Shown here one piece after another: positions 7,420 through 16,125 of a stretch of 64,000 bases of DNA. A program made the position numbers and the translations under genes. Source of the DNA: Paraburkholderia podalyriae (GTDB lineage Bacteria > Pseudomonadota > Gammaproteobacteria > Burkholderiales > Burkholderiaceae); assembly GCF_014397785.1 (NCBI RefSeq), contig NZ_VZQQ01000005.1:124001-188000 (forward strand). Direction: 5' to 3'. How positions within the stretch are numbered: position 1 is the stretch's first letter; each line of letters begins with the position of its first letter. The notes under the pieces are model-generated. The model saw nothing but the letters and a program-made list of their open reading frames with translations. It did not search any database and was not told the origin of the DNA.

Positions 7420-8412
7420 CTACGTCGTCAGTTTGCTCAACCGGTTCGACGCCGCCACCGCGTCGTCGATCATCTCGTCGAAAATTGTCTCGACCTTCCT
7501 GACCGCGTCGGCAAAAACCGCAGCATGACCATAGTCGATCATGCCCTTGCGCGTGTCGCCAGTCACGTAAGCCTGGTGCGCGAGTGCGCCCATCACGTGA
7601 GGACGGAACCGCTCGAACTCCCTCACCTGCGCGCGATCGAGTTCCATGACCGCCTCGGCGCTCTCGTTGCGCAGCACGCGGTGATGATCGCGAATCGCAG
7701 ACTTGACCACGACGCTTTCGCTGCCGTCGCCCGCCACCACCTTCGCCTTGACTTCAGGATGAATCCACAACTCCTCGGCGACCATCATGCGCGTACCCAT
7801 GATGATCGCGTCGGCGCCCATCGCCAGCACGCCCGCAAGCTGCCGCCCGGTGCCGATGCCGCCGCCGATCACAACCGGTAAGCCGATTTCGCGCGGCGCC
7901 TGCGCGGCCTGCACGATGCTACCGATCTGGTAGATGCCTGGATGGCCGCCGCACTCATTGCCGACGACGATCACACCGTCGACCCCCATCCGCACCGCCG
8001 TATGTGCATAGCGCACAGCGGGCACCTTGTGCAAAACTTTGATGCCCGCCTCCTTGAGCAACGGCACGACCGCTTCGGGGCTCGCACCGGCGGTCTCCAC
8101 GCAGGCAACGTTCTCTTCGATCAGAATGCGGATCTGTTGCTTGACTCGCTCCACTCCGCCCGCTTGCCGCGATATGTAGAGATTGACGCCGAAGTTCTTT
8201 GCACCGGTGAGTTCACGACAGGTGCGCAACTCGCTGCGGAATTCATCGGAATCGGGAAAGCCCGCGCCGACGATAAAGCCCATGCCGCCTGCGTTGACGA
8301 CTGCGGCGACATACCGTGCGTCGGACACGCGCGGCCCAAGACCGCCGCAAAGTATCGGGTGACGAATGCCGAGCAGATCGGTGATTCGCGTCCTGAACAT
8401 CTGGAGGCGCAC
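7420..8412 (-). CDS. Nitronate monooxygenase-like FMN oxidoreductase
   Basis: About 330 residues. The start GTG 8412 is preceded by AGGAGG; ATG 8400 is the alternative. TIM-barrel FMN protein of the nitronate monooxygenase/2-nitropropane dioxygenase family: GIRHPILCGGLG at the N-terminus, NECGGHPG with the conserved His near residue 155, and GGGIGTGRQLAG then MGADAIIMGTRMM for FMN phosphate binding. Genes of this family in degradation clusters often encode acyl-CoA reductases or dehydrogenases such as the steroid enzyme IpdC, not nitronate oxidases. As last gene of the ligase/dehydrogenase/crotonase/SDR operon it probably acts on a cyclic enoyl-CoA. Substrate unknown. Confidence 0.85.
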   Translation of the reverse strand: MRLQMFRTRITDLLGIRHPILCGGLGPRVSDARYVAAVVNAGGMGFIVGAGFPDSDEFRSELRTCRELTGAKNFGVNLYISRQAGGVERVKQQIRILIEENVACVETAGASPEAVVPLLKEAGIKVLHKVPAVRYAHTAVRMGVDGVIVVGNECGGHPGIYQIGSIVQAAQAPREIGLPVVIGGGIGTGRQLAGVLAMGADAIIMGTRMMVAEELWIHPEVKAKVVAGDGSESVVVKSAIRDHHRVLRNESAEAVMELDRAQVREFERFRPHVMGALAHQAYVTGDTRKGMIDYGHAAVFADAVRKVETIFDEMIDDAVAASNRLSKLTT

Positions 8413-8433
8413 GATGTCCGTCCCTCCTGCGGG

Positions 8434-9213
8434 TCAGCGAAACGAGATCGTGTGGCCGCCATCCACCGCGATCGTCTGGCCGTTGATATAGCCGCCCGAA
8501 CGCGATGCGAGCATCACGGCTAGCCCAGCGATCTCGTCGACCTCGCCGAAGCGCTGTGATGGATTGCGACCACGGTACCATTCGACCATCGCCTGGTCCT
8601 CCCATTGCGATCGCGCCATCTCGGTCTTGAAGGTGCCAGGCGCGATGCAATTGGCGGTGACGCCCTTTGCCGCAAATTCCATCGCGAGGTTTCTCACGAG
8701 CTGCATGTCGGCGGCTTTGGTGAGACCGTAGGTTCCCGTCACGGCATCGCCGAACAGGCCGACCACGGATGCCACCGAAATAAAGCGCCCATAGCCACGC
8801 TCGGTCATGCCGGGCATGGTCATCTGCGCGAGCCAGATATTGCTCTGCACGTTGACCTGCATGAACTTGTTGAACGTTTCGTCTTGCAGGTCGAGTACCG
8901 AGCCTATCCACGGGTGAATCGCGGCATTGGCCATCACGATGTCGACCCTGCCCCACTCGCCGTTCGCCGCAGCCACGAGACCTTGCAATTCCGCTTTACG
9001 GCCGATGTTGCAGGCGAACGGCAAGGCCACCCGTGTTCCGATCTTTTCGTTGATGGCTTGCGCGGCAGTTTCGCAGGCGTCGGCGTTACGGCCGGAAACG
9101 ACGACTCTGGCGCCGTGTTCCGCCATGCCGAGCGCACTGGCATAGCCGATGCCGCGACTCGATCCGGTGACGATTGCGACCTTGTCCGTGAGGTCAAAAA
9201 GCGATGAGCGCAT
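8434..9213 (-). CDS. SDR family oxidoreductase
   Basis: 259 residues, ATG 9213. A complete classical SDR: TGSSRGIG near residues 16-23, catalytic Ser in SVASVVG, and YGLTKAAD holding Tyr-x3-Lys; the C-terminus is GQTIAVDGGHTISFR. The usual NNAG is NAAI. It probably oxidises a hydroxyacyl-CoA in the same pathway as its neighbours. It lies 21 bases upstream of the FMN oxidoreductase gene on the same strand. An SDR next to an FMN reductase and a crotonase parallels the IpdF/IpdC/EchA20 set of steroid ring degradation, but homology to IpdF itself was not testable. Confidence 0.9.
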   Translation of the reverse strand: MRSSLFDLTDKVAIVTGSSRGIGYASALGMAEHGARVVVSGRNADACETAAQAINEKIGTRVALPFACNIGRKAELQGLVAAANGEWGRVDIVMANAAIHPWIGSVLDLQDETFNKFMQVNVQSNIWLAQMTMPGMTERGYGRFISVASVVGLFGDAVTGTYGLTKAADMQLVRNLAMEFAAKGVTANCIAPGTFKTEMARSQWEDQAMVEWYRGRNPSQRFGEVDEIAGLAVMLASRSGGYINGQTIAVDGGHTISFR

Positions 9214-9389
9214 ACGTACTCCGCAGAAAAGGAGGCTTGCCGATGAAAGCAGGGTTCACCGGGCAGGATCAGGCTTGCTTGCGTTTCTGCTGGGCGCTGA
9301 ACGCCGACGCGATCAGTTCTTTCGCTCGCAGCAGACCGGTGTAGAGCGGCCACGACACAGCAAGCCGTTGATTTCGGTCAGGCAAGCGA

Positions 9390-10127
9390 TTATTTCCCCA
9401 CCTGCCATGCCATGCCGCCGCTTTGCTTTCTTTGCGCCAATGCCGCCTTCTCGATCCGCAACGCCTCTTCCAGCGAAGCTAGCGCACCCTGATCGATCAC
9501 CCGCTTGACCGTCGCGACGAGATCGGGGCGGCGGCTCGCAATCGTCTTCGCGAGTGACGCTGCCCGCTCCATCAGTTGATCGTGGCTGACCACCTCGTTC
9601 GCGAGGCCAATGCGCAACGCCGTGGCCGCGTCAATCGGATCGCTCGTCAAGCTGAACTGCTTCGCCCACCGCTGACCCACGATATACGGCAACCTCGCGG
9701 TCATACCGCCCCCCGCGAGCGCACCGATTTTCGTGTGCGTGTCGGCAAAGCGCGCGCGCTCGGACGCGATGATGAAATCGCACCCCATTGCAAGTTCCAG
9801 CCCGCCTGTAACGGCAGCGCCGTTGACCGCCGCGATTACCGGCTTGGTGATGCGCGGCCACATATCGATCATGTCCGCGACCCGCGTGCGCGGCGCATCG
9901 GGCGCGGAAAAATCATTCAGGTCGAGCCCAGCACAAAAGGCCGGATCGGCGCCCGTCACGATAAGGACGCGCAGGCTTTGGTCCGCTTCGAAACGATGCA
10001 ATGCGTCGACCAGCGCTTCTGTCAATGCGAGGTTCAGTGCGTTGCGGGCCGCGGGCCGGTTCAGTGTCAACGTGAGAACCGCTCCGTCACTCCGCACGCC
10101 GAGCAGATCGGTTGCTTTCGCGTTCAT
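9390..10127 (-). CDS. Enoyl-CoA hydratase/isomerase family protein
   Basis: 245 residues, a compact crotonase. The oxyanion-hole segments DPAFCAGLDLNDF and AAVNGAAVTGGLELA are present. In typical hydratases one catalytic Glu lies in a PExxLG motif; the equivalent here reads THTKIGALAGGG, so this Glu is replaced by His. The enzyme may be an isomerase, hydrolase or altered hydratase. It follows the acyl-CoA dehydrogenase by 19 bases in the minus-strand operon. The 176 bases between its stop and the SDR hold a possible coding remnant described in the findings. Confidence 0.88.
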   Translation of the reverse strand: MNAKATDLLGVRSDGAVLTLTLNRPAARNALNLALTEALVDALHRFEADQSLRVLIVTGADPAFCAGLDLNDFSAPDAPRTRVADMIDMWPRITKPVIAAVNGAAVTGGLELAMGCDFIIASERARFADTHTKIGALAGGGMTARLPYIVGQRWAKQFSLTSDPIDAATALRIGLANEVVSHDQLMERAASLAKTIASRRPDLVATVKRVIDQGALASLEEALRIEKAALAQRKQSGGMAWQVGK

Positions 10128-10146
10128 GGCAATGCCTCGAAAGGGT

Positions 10147-11307
10147 TCACGCCGCCGCGGCCAATGCCTCGTGCTGAATCTGGCGTGCGTAGCGATTCAG
10201 GTGGTAGTCCGTGTTGCCGAACAATGCGTCGAGCACCAGATGACGGCGATAGTGATGGCCCACCTTGTATTCATCCGTGATGCCGTAGCCACCGTGCAAC
10301 TGGATACCCTGCTGCGTGACGAACTTCGCGCTACGCGTGGTCTGTGCCTTGCAGCCCGAGATTTCCACGCTCCGGTTCTCCCTGTCCTCGCTGATGGAGA
10401 GCAACGCGCGGTGCAGTGTCGCGCGCGCCTGCATCGCTTCGATCGCCATGTCGGCCATCCGGTGTTGCAGCGCCTGGAAGCTGCCAATCGCCACGCCGAA
10501 CTGTTTGCGCGTTTTCAAGTATTCCGACGCGAGCTCGATAGCGTCTTCCATATCGCCCACCAGTTCAGCACAGATCGCAACGACCGCTTCGTCGACGGCG
10601 GCCTGCAGTCCTTCGAACGCTCGCCCAGCCTCACCCAGAACATTCGATTCTGCGACGATCACACCATCGAGCAGCAAGTCGGCAGATGGCGTGCCGTCGA
10701 GCAACGCGCAAGTCTTCAGCGTCACGCCTGCCTGCTTCGGATCGACGACGAAAACCCCGATGCCGTCCGTGGCATCGGCGGCGCCCGCCGCGCGAGCGAC
10801 GACGAGCAGACGGTCTGCAACGGGCGCTCCAACCACGAGCGTCTTATGGCCGTCCAGCCGCCACGCCCCGTCGTCTGTCTTCTTCGCGGTTGCAGTCACG
10901 TAGTGCACCTGACCCCGCGCTTCACGTTCACTTTGCGCGACCGCATAGACAGTCTCGCCGGAAACGATCTCGCCAAGTATGGCCTCGCGCTGCCCGTCTC
11001 GCCCGCAGTGCGTGACAAGCGACGCGGGAAACACACCACACATCACGTATGGCTCCAGCACCAGCGCGCGCCCGATCTGCTCGGCCACGATGGCGCTTTC
11101 GATCGACGAGAAACCGAGCCCGCCCAATTCATCCGGCACCGCGACACCGAGCCATCCCATTTCGCCGAACATGCGCCACGTCTCGCGCGAAAATCCGCCT
11201 CCTTGCGAAGCAAGATTGCGACGATGTTCGAACGTATAACTCTTTTGCAAGAAGCGTTGCGCGCTTTCCTGCAACATCCGCTGTTCGTCGCTCAACTCAA
11301 AGTCCAT
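10147..11307 (-). CDS. Acyl-CoA dehydrogenase, subunit-like
   Basis: 386 residues with the standard domain order: N-terminal helices (LSDEQRMLQESAQRFL), beta domain, C-terminal helical bundle. The usual C-terminal E/GGTxxIQR motif is missing; the protein ends RRHLVLDALFGNTDYHLNRYARQ. Adjacent dehydrogenase pairs in steroid catabolism form alpha2beta2 enzymes in which one subunit lacks the catalytic Glu. The neighbouring gene at 11387 is also a dehydrogenase, so a heteromeric enzyme is a reasonable inference. They are 79 bases apart on the same strand. Confidence 0.9.
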   Translation of the reverse strand: MDFELSDEQRMLQESAQRFLQKSYTFEHRRNLASQGGGFSRETWRMFGEMGWLGVAVPDELGGLGFSSIESAIVAEQIGRALVLEPYVMCGVFPASLVTHCGRDGQREAILGEIVSGETVYAVAQSEREARGQVHYVTATAKKTDDGAWRLDGHKTLVVGAPVADRLLVVARAAGAADATDGIGVFVVDPKQAGVTLKTCALLDGTPSADLLLDGVIVAESNVLGEAGRAFEGLQAAVDEAVVAICAELVGDMEDAIELASEYLKTRKQFGVAIGSFQALQHRMADMAIEAMQARATLHRALLSISEDRENRSVEISGCKAQTTRSAKFVTQQGIQLHGGYGITDEYKVGHHYRRHLVLDALFGNTDYHLNRYARQIQHEALAAAA

Positions 11308-11386
11308 GCTGCACCCTCTTTATGCCGGCAATTGATGCGATCCCCACGTCTCGGGGACCGAAGACCGTTCGTGACTCAATATGGTG

Positions 11387-12598
11387 TCAAAGATCGAACA
11401 GTGCTTTGGCGATGATGTTTCGCTGAATTTCGGCCGTCCCGCCATAGATCGAGCAAGCCCGCCGATAGAAGACTTCTGCCGCCAGGCCTGGCGCGTATTC
11501 AGGTCCGATGAACCGGGCCCCGCACAGCTCTCGCTCTTCATTCGGATCGGGGTAGAACACGGCGCCGTAATCGCCGATCACCTCCAGCAGCATCTCTGTG
11601 AGCTTCTGATGGAGTTCGGATCCGCGCACCTTGAGCATGGATCCGATCGCCATACCGCCACTGCGCTCGTCTATCCCTTGATGCAGGACTTCCTGCACCG
11701 CCATGTCGATCGCGCGAACCTCCAATTCGTACTGCGCGAAGCGCGCCGCAAACGTCGGATCCTGGATCAATGGCTTGCCGGCCACGTGTTCGCGCGAAGC
11801 GTAGTGCCGGATCTTGCGCAGATAGCGCTTGAGGGCAGGCGCTTCAGCGCCAAGAAATGCCCGCTCGTTAAAGAGCAGAAACTTGGTGTATCCCCACCCC
11901 TTGTTGACCTCGCCGATCAGGTTTTCAGCGGGCACACGCACGTTGTCGTAGAAGACTTCCGCCAGGTGATGGCAGCCATCGAGCGACGCGATCGGCCGTA
12001 CGGTAACGCCCGGCGACGACATGTCGAGCAGCAGGAAGGAAATGCCCTTTTGTGGCTTCGCTTCGCTATCCGTGCGGACCAGCACGAAATTCCATTGACC
12101 GTAGGCGCCGAAGCTGGTCCAGATCTTCTGTCCATTGACGATGTAGTGGTCTCCATAGCGAACCGCCGTCGTACGTAGCGATGCAAGATCGGAACCCGAG
12201 CCCGGCTCTGAAAAACCCTGTACCCAGAACACTTCACCACGCTGAATAGGGGGAAGAAAGCGCCGCTTCTGCTCTTCGTTGCCAAACTCGCAAATCACGG
12301 GTCCGACGAGCGACACGCCCGCCTGATTCTGTATCGGTGCGCCGGCCAGATAGCACTCTTCCTCGAAGATGTAACGCTGCATCGCGGTCCACCCCGTGCC
12401 GCCGTCAGCAACCGGCCAATGCGGCACTGACCACCCGCGCGTTTCGTGCAAGATGCGAGTCCAGCGCTGTGAATCGTCGTCACCTGCCAGAAAGCCCTGC
12501 TGCCCGCGAAAGGCCAGGTCGGCCGGCAAATGCTCGTTGAGGTACGCACGAACCTCTTTGCGGAACACGATGTCCGCGGGATCTACGCGAAAATCCAT
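11387..12598 (-). CDS. Acyl-CoA dehydrogenase
   Basis: 403 residues, slightly longer than the partner at 10147. It begins FRVDPADIVFRKEVRAYL, has the beta-domain segment QGFSEPGSGSDLASL (about residues 132-146) that contacts FAD and substrate, and ends IYGGTAEIQRNII, an FadE-type C-terminus. It lies 19 bases after the CoA-ligase gene and before the second dehydrogenase. FAD-dependent alpha,beta-dehydrogenation of the CoA ester made by the ligase is the likely role, possibly as a heterotetramer with its neighbour. Confidence 0.92.
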   Translation of the reverse strand: MDFRVDPADIVFRKEVRAYLNEHLPADLAFRGQQGFLAGDDDSQRWTRILHETRGWSVPHWPVADGGTGWTAMQRYIFEEECYLAGAPIQNQAGVSLVGPVICEFGNEEQKRRFLPPIQRGEVFWVQGFSEPGSGSDLASLRTTAVRYGDHYIVNGQKIWTSFGAYGQWNFVLVRTDSEAKPQKGISFLLLDMSSPGVTVRPIASLDGCHHLAEVFYDNVRVPAENLIGEVNKGWGYTKFLLFNERAFLGAEAPALKRYLRKIRHYASREHVAGKPLIQDPTFAARFAQYELEVRAIDMAVQEVLHQGIDERSGGMAIGSMLKVRGSELHQKLTEMLLEVIGDYGAVFYPDPNEERELCGARFIGPEYAPGLAAEVFYRRACSIYGGTAEIQRNIIAKALFDL

Positions 12599-12617
12599 TG
12601 TTTAGCTTCCAGCGTTT

Positions 12618-14549
12618 TCAGTACGTTGAACCGCGGCGCGCGCCTCGATCTGCACCGGCTGCTGCGCCAGCGTTGCCGACCAGTGTGCGCGGCGTGGGGG
12701 GCATGCAATAAAGCTCGTCCACGACACCGCGCCGTCGCTCGAGCACATTGCGTTGGCTGATCGCGCTCTTTGCACTCAATTCGCCGTTATCGAGCGTCGG
12801 CTGCTCGCTTTCGAGCACGATGCGCGCAATGCGCGTAGAGCTGCCGCCAGGCCGCGCGGCGAGCCGGTCGAGTCCGGTCTGGAAGAACGCGCGCACGCCG
12901 CGGCTGTTGATGATCTGGTCGGCGTCCGGCATCGGATCGTGAAGGTCGTCGCAAAGCGCACGGCACGCTTCGATGTCAGGGAACACGAGCGCGGTCAGGT
13001 AGTCGCGGTCGTGCCCCGCAATCACGATGTCCCGCGCATACGGGCCCAACACGTTCAGCGCGTACAGTCGCAACTCGGCGACGTTGACCCAGGTACCCGA
13101 GGACAGCTTGAAATTTTCCGCGATCCGTCCGTCGAAGCGCAGTCCAAGTTCGAGGCGCTGCGGGTCGATGAACGTTGCTGCGTCACCGGAGCAGAAATAG
13201 CCTTCCTCGTCGAACGCGGCGGCGGTGCGCTCGGGATCTTTCCAGTAGCCGGGCGTCACACAGTCGCCGAGGAAGCGGATTTCCAGCTTCGCGCCGACCG
13301 GCGCCACCTTCACTTTGACGCCGGGCACGGGCAATCCCGCAATCGCTTCCCGTCGCGGATCCCAGGCCGCCGATAAGGGCGTTGGGCCCGCTTCCGTGCT
13401 GCCGATGCCCGACATGATGAGCACACGCTGGCCGATGGTACGCACCGCGAGCTCGTCGAGTTGAGCCCAGATGTATTTCGGCAGGCTTGCGCCGCCGTAG
13501 TAGATGAGCGCAAGTTTGCTGAAGAATTTCTCGCGCAGCGCCTTGTCCGCCTGCAGATGCGGAATGAGCGAGGCCAACCCTTGCGGCGTATTGAGGTAGA
13601 CCGCCGGTGCGATTTCACGCAATGCCTGCACTGTCGGGCCAATTTCTTCCGGCGTTGGCTTGCCTGGGTCCAGGTAGTAAGTCCCCCCGCCGTACAGCAC
13701 CATGCCGAAGTTATGCGTGCCGCCAAAAGTGTGATGCCACGGCAGCCAGTCGACGAGGTCCGATGGCCCGTCCTGAAGAAACGCGAACACCTGGGCGACT
13801 TGCTGTCGATTGCTGCACAACATGCGCTGCGGGTAGATCACGCCTTTCGGTGCGCCTGTCGTTCCCGAAGTAAACATGATCTTGCCCACCGTATCCGGGC
13901 CGACCGCCTTGAACGCCTCGTCGACGTCGGCTGTAACCGGCGTCTTCAGCCACTCCGCGACGCGCGATCCGCCACGCCCCTCCGGCAACGGACCGACGAC
14001 GACACATTCCACGTCGCCGAACACCTCACGCAATGCGCGGCCATACTGCGCGCCGTCCTCCGCGAAGACGAGGCCGGGCGTGCATACCGCCGCGAGTTGC
14101 TTGAGCTTCGAAAAGTCCTGCGATAACAGCGAATACGCGGGCGTCACCGGAATATAGGGAATCCCGACGTGCAATGCGGCGAGCGCGAAGAGCGCGTGTT
14201 CAAAGCTTCGATCCGAGAGAATCATCAACGGACGAGACGGCGACAATCCTCGATCGAGCAGCACCTGCCCCAGCGCACGCGCACCGTCGAACGCCTGGCG
14301 GTAGGTCAGAGATTCCCATGACTTGCCGTCCGGCGTCCGCCGCGCAAGCAACGCGCGCTCGGGCGTGACGCTCGCCCAGTGTTCGAGCCGCTCCGTCAAG
14401 CGGACGGGATACGGTTCGAGCGGTTCCTTCAGTTCATACACCACGCTTCCGTCTGGCCTTCGCTCGACGATGGCGTCCATGCTGCCGACGCGAATCGGGC
14501 GAAACGGCACATCCATCAGGGCATCGTGCGAAGCCGTACCTGCATCCAT
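12618..14549 (-). CDS. Feruloyl-CoA synthase-like AMP-forming acyl-CoA ligase
   Basis: 643 residues from ATG 14549 (AACAGGAC upstream); a longer frame to 14639 lacks a good ribosome site. ANL superfamily: the ATP motif IMFTSGTTGAPKG is near residue 220, then WLPWHHTFGGTHNFG, SGIGSTEAGPT and SGDAATF. The N-terminus PFRPIRVG and the line YSLLSQDFSKLKQL are characteristic of feruloyl-CoA synthase-type ligases. It activates a carboxylic acid with ATP and CoA and is the first gene of a six-gene minus-strand operon. Aromatic or alicyclic acid as substrate is unresolved. Its C-terminal 25 residues are Gly/Ala/Arg-rich and look unstructured. Confidence 0.9.
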   Translation of the reverse strand: MDAGTASHDALMDVPFRPIRVGSMDAIVERRPDGSVVYELKEPLEPYPVRLTERLEHWASVTPERALLARRTPDGKSWESLTYRQAFDGARALGQVLLDRGLSPSRPLMILSDRSFEHALFALAALHVGIPYIPVTPAYSLLSQDFSKLKQLAAVCTPGLVFAEDGAQYGRALREVFGDVECVVVGPLPEGRGGSRVAEWLKTPVTADVDEAFKAVGPDTVGKIMFTSGTTGAPKGVIYPQRMLCSNRQQVAQVFAFLQDGPSDLVDWLPWHHTFGGTHNFGMVLYGGGTYYLDPGKPTPEEIGPTVQALREIAPAVYLNTPQGLASLIPHLQADKALREKFFSKLALIYYGGASLPKYIWAQLDELAVRTIGQRVLIMSGIGSTEAGPTPLSAAWDPRREAIAGLPVPGVKVKVAPVGAKLEIRFLGDCVTPGYWKDPERTAAAFDEEGYFCSGDAATFIDPQRLELGLRFDGRIAENFKLSSGTWVNVAELRLYALNVLGPYARDIVIAGHDRDYLTALVFPDIEACRALCDDLHDPMPDADQIINSRGVRAFFQTGLDRLAARPGGSSTRIARIVLESEQPTLDNGELSAKSAISQRNVLERRRGVVDELYCMPPTPRTLVGNAGAAAGADRGARRGSTY

Positions 14550-14806
14550 CTGAGTCGTCCTGTTGTTATCTGGCAAGTCATGTCCCGCGAGCGCTCGCAT
14601 CGCCTTCCGATACCAGGAAATGTTGCGGGCCAAGTTCAACCAATAATTGAACGTCGATCATCTTGCTGAACCAGAATAACGCGAAATCCCAGCCACGTCT
14701 ATCCGTTGTCACCCACAAGAAAGGCCTGATAGCACGTACGCAATCTGCCGCGAATGACGTGCGCAATGTCCGGCGCGATTGCAGCTTTGCGCATCGCACA
14801 ACGACG

Positions 14807-14848
14807 TGGACAGAAAACACAAAATGCGCTACTTTCTGAACGCTATTC
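14807..14848 (+). promoter_or_regulatory. Promoter with GAAC-N3-ATTC operator for the thiolase operon
   Basis: TGGACA (14807-14812), exactly 17 bases, then TACTTT (14830-14835). The dyad GAACGCTATTC occupies 14838-14848, just after the -10. The intergenic stretch 14550-14903 separates this thiolase operon from the divergent ligase operon, so one site could control both. No gene was found in the stretch. Confidence 0.5.
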
Positions 14849-14903
14849 GTATTGTTAAACATGACACCGGATCGTAACCGATTACCGGAACCAAGGAGCC
14901 ATC

Positions 14904-16085
14904 ATGTCGGAAGAGGTTGTCGTCACCGCTGCCGTTCGCACCGCTATTGGAGACTTCGGTGGCGCGCTATCGAGCATTCCGCCCACGACGCTAGGCGCAA
15001 CGGTCGTTCGCGCGCTGCTCGAGCGTTCGAATCTGCCGGGTGAAGAGGTGGGCCACGTGGTGTTTGGCAACGTGATTCATACGGAGCCTCGCGACATGTA
15101 TCTCGCGCGCGTCGCCGCGATGGAAGGCGGTGTCAGCGCGGACGCACCGGCACTGACGCTCAACAGGCTATGCGGCTCCGGCCTCCAGGCAATCATCTCC
15201 GCTGCACAAGCTATCGCGCTCGGCGACACGGAAATTGCGATCGGCGCGGGTGCAGAAAGCATGTCGCGCGCGGCATACGTTGCGAGCGGCGCGCGTTGGG
15301 GTTCGCGCATGGGCGACATCCGCCTGATCGACATGATGGCCGGCGCGTTGACCGATCCGTTCAGCGCTTGCCATATGGGCGTAACCGCGGAGAACGTCGC
15401 AAAGAAGTACGGCATTTCGCGCGACGACCAGGACCTGCTCGCCGTCGAATCGCACCGGCGCGCTGCGCAAGCTATTCATGACGGCAACTTCCGCGAGCAG
15501 ATCGTGCCCGTAGCGCTGCGCACGAAAAAGGGCGAAACGGTTTTTGACACCGATGAGCATGTGCGGTCGGGCACGACCATCGCCGATCTCGCCAAATTGC
15601 GCCCAGCGTTCCAGAAAGACGGTACGGTCACGGCCGGCAATGCGTCGGGACTCAACGACGGCGCGGCTGCAGTCCTGCTGATGGCCCGTCGCACCGCCGA
15701 ACAACGAGACCTTCGTCCGCTTGCGCGACTCGTTTCGTGGGCTCACGCGGGCGTCGATCCGCTATACATGGGCATCGGCCCGGTACCTGCGACACGCAAG
15801 GCGCTGCAGCGCGCGGGTTTGACCGTCGCGGATCTCGATGTGATCGAAGCGAACGAGGCGTTCGCCGCTCAAGCTTGCGCCGTGGCGAAGGAGCTGGAAT
15901 TCGACAGCGCAAAGGTCAACCCGAACGGATCGGGCATCTCGCTCGGTCATCCGATCGGCGCAACCGGCGCCGTCATTGCGGTCAAGGCCATTCACGAGTT
16001 GCATCGTTGCGGTGGGCGCTATGCGCTCGTGACCATGTGCATCGGCGGAGGTCAAGGCATCGCGGCCATCTTCGAGCGCATTTAG
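14904..16085 (+). CDS. Thiolase (acetyl-CoA acyltransferase)
   Basis: 393 residues, full length. The start ATG follows AAGGAGCCATC. The catalytic Cys90 lies in NRLCGSGLQ, the His in [17 protein letters not shown], and the second Cys in TMCIGGGQG, so it should be a genuine degradative thiolase, unlike the Cys-less protein at base 890. It releases acetyl- or propionyl-CoA in the last step of each beta-oxidation turn. It is divergent from the ligase operon and 40 bases before the Nudix-MBL gene. Confidence 0.95.
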   Translation: MSEEVVVTAAVRTAIGDFGGALSSIPPTTLGATVVRALLERSNLPGEEVGHVVFGNVIHTEPRDMYLARVAAMEGGVSADAPALTLNRLCGSGLQAIISAAQAIALGDTEIAIGAGAESMSRAAYVASGARWGSRMGDIRLIDMMAGALTDPFSACHMGVTAENVAKKYGISRDDQDLLAVESHRRAAQAIHDGNFREQIVPVALRTKKGETVFDTDEHVRSGTTIADLAKLRPAFQKDGTVTAGNASGLNDGAAAVLLMARRTAEQRDLRPLARLVSWAHAGVDPLYMGIGPVPATRKALQRAGLTVADLDVIEANEAFAAQACAVAKELEFDSAKVNPNGSGISLGHPIGATGAVIAVKAIHELHRCGGRYALVTMCIGGGQGIAAIFERI

Positions 16086-16125
16086 GGCTTCGCACAGCGT
16101 TATCCATTCAACCAGAGGGACAACC

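Noticed and set aside
9733..11415. 560-codon plus-strand frame
   Set aside because: Antisense to the crotonase and acyl-CoA dehydrogenase, both of which have full family motifs.
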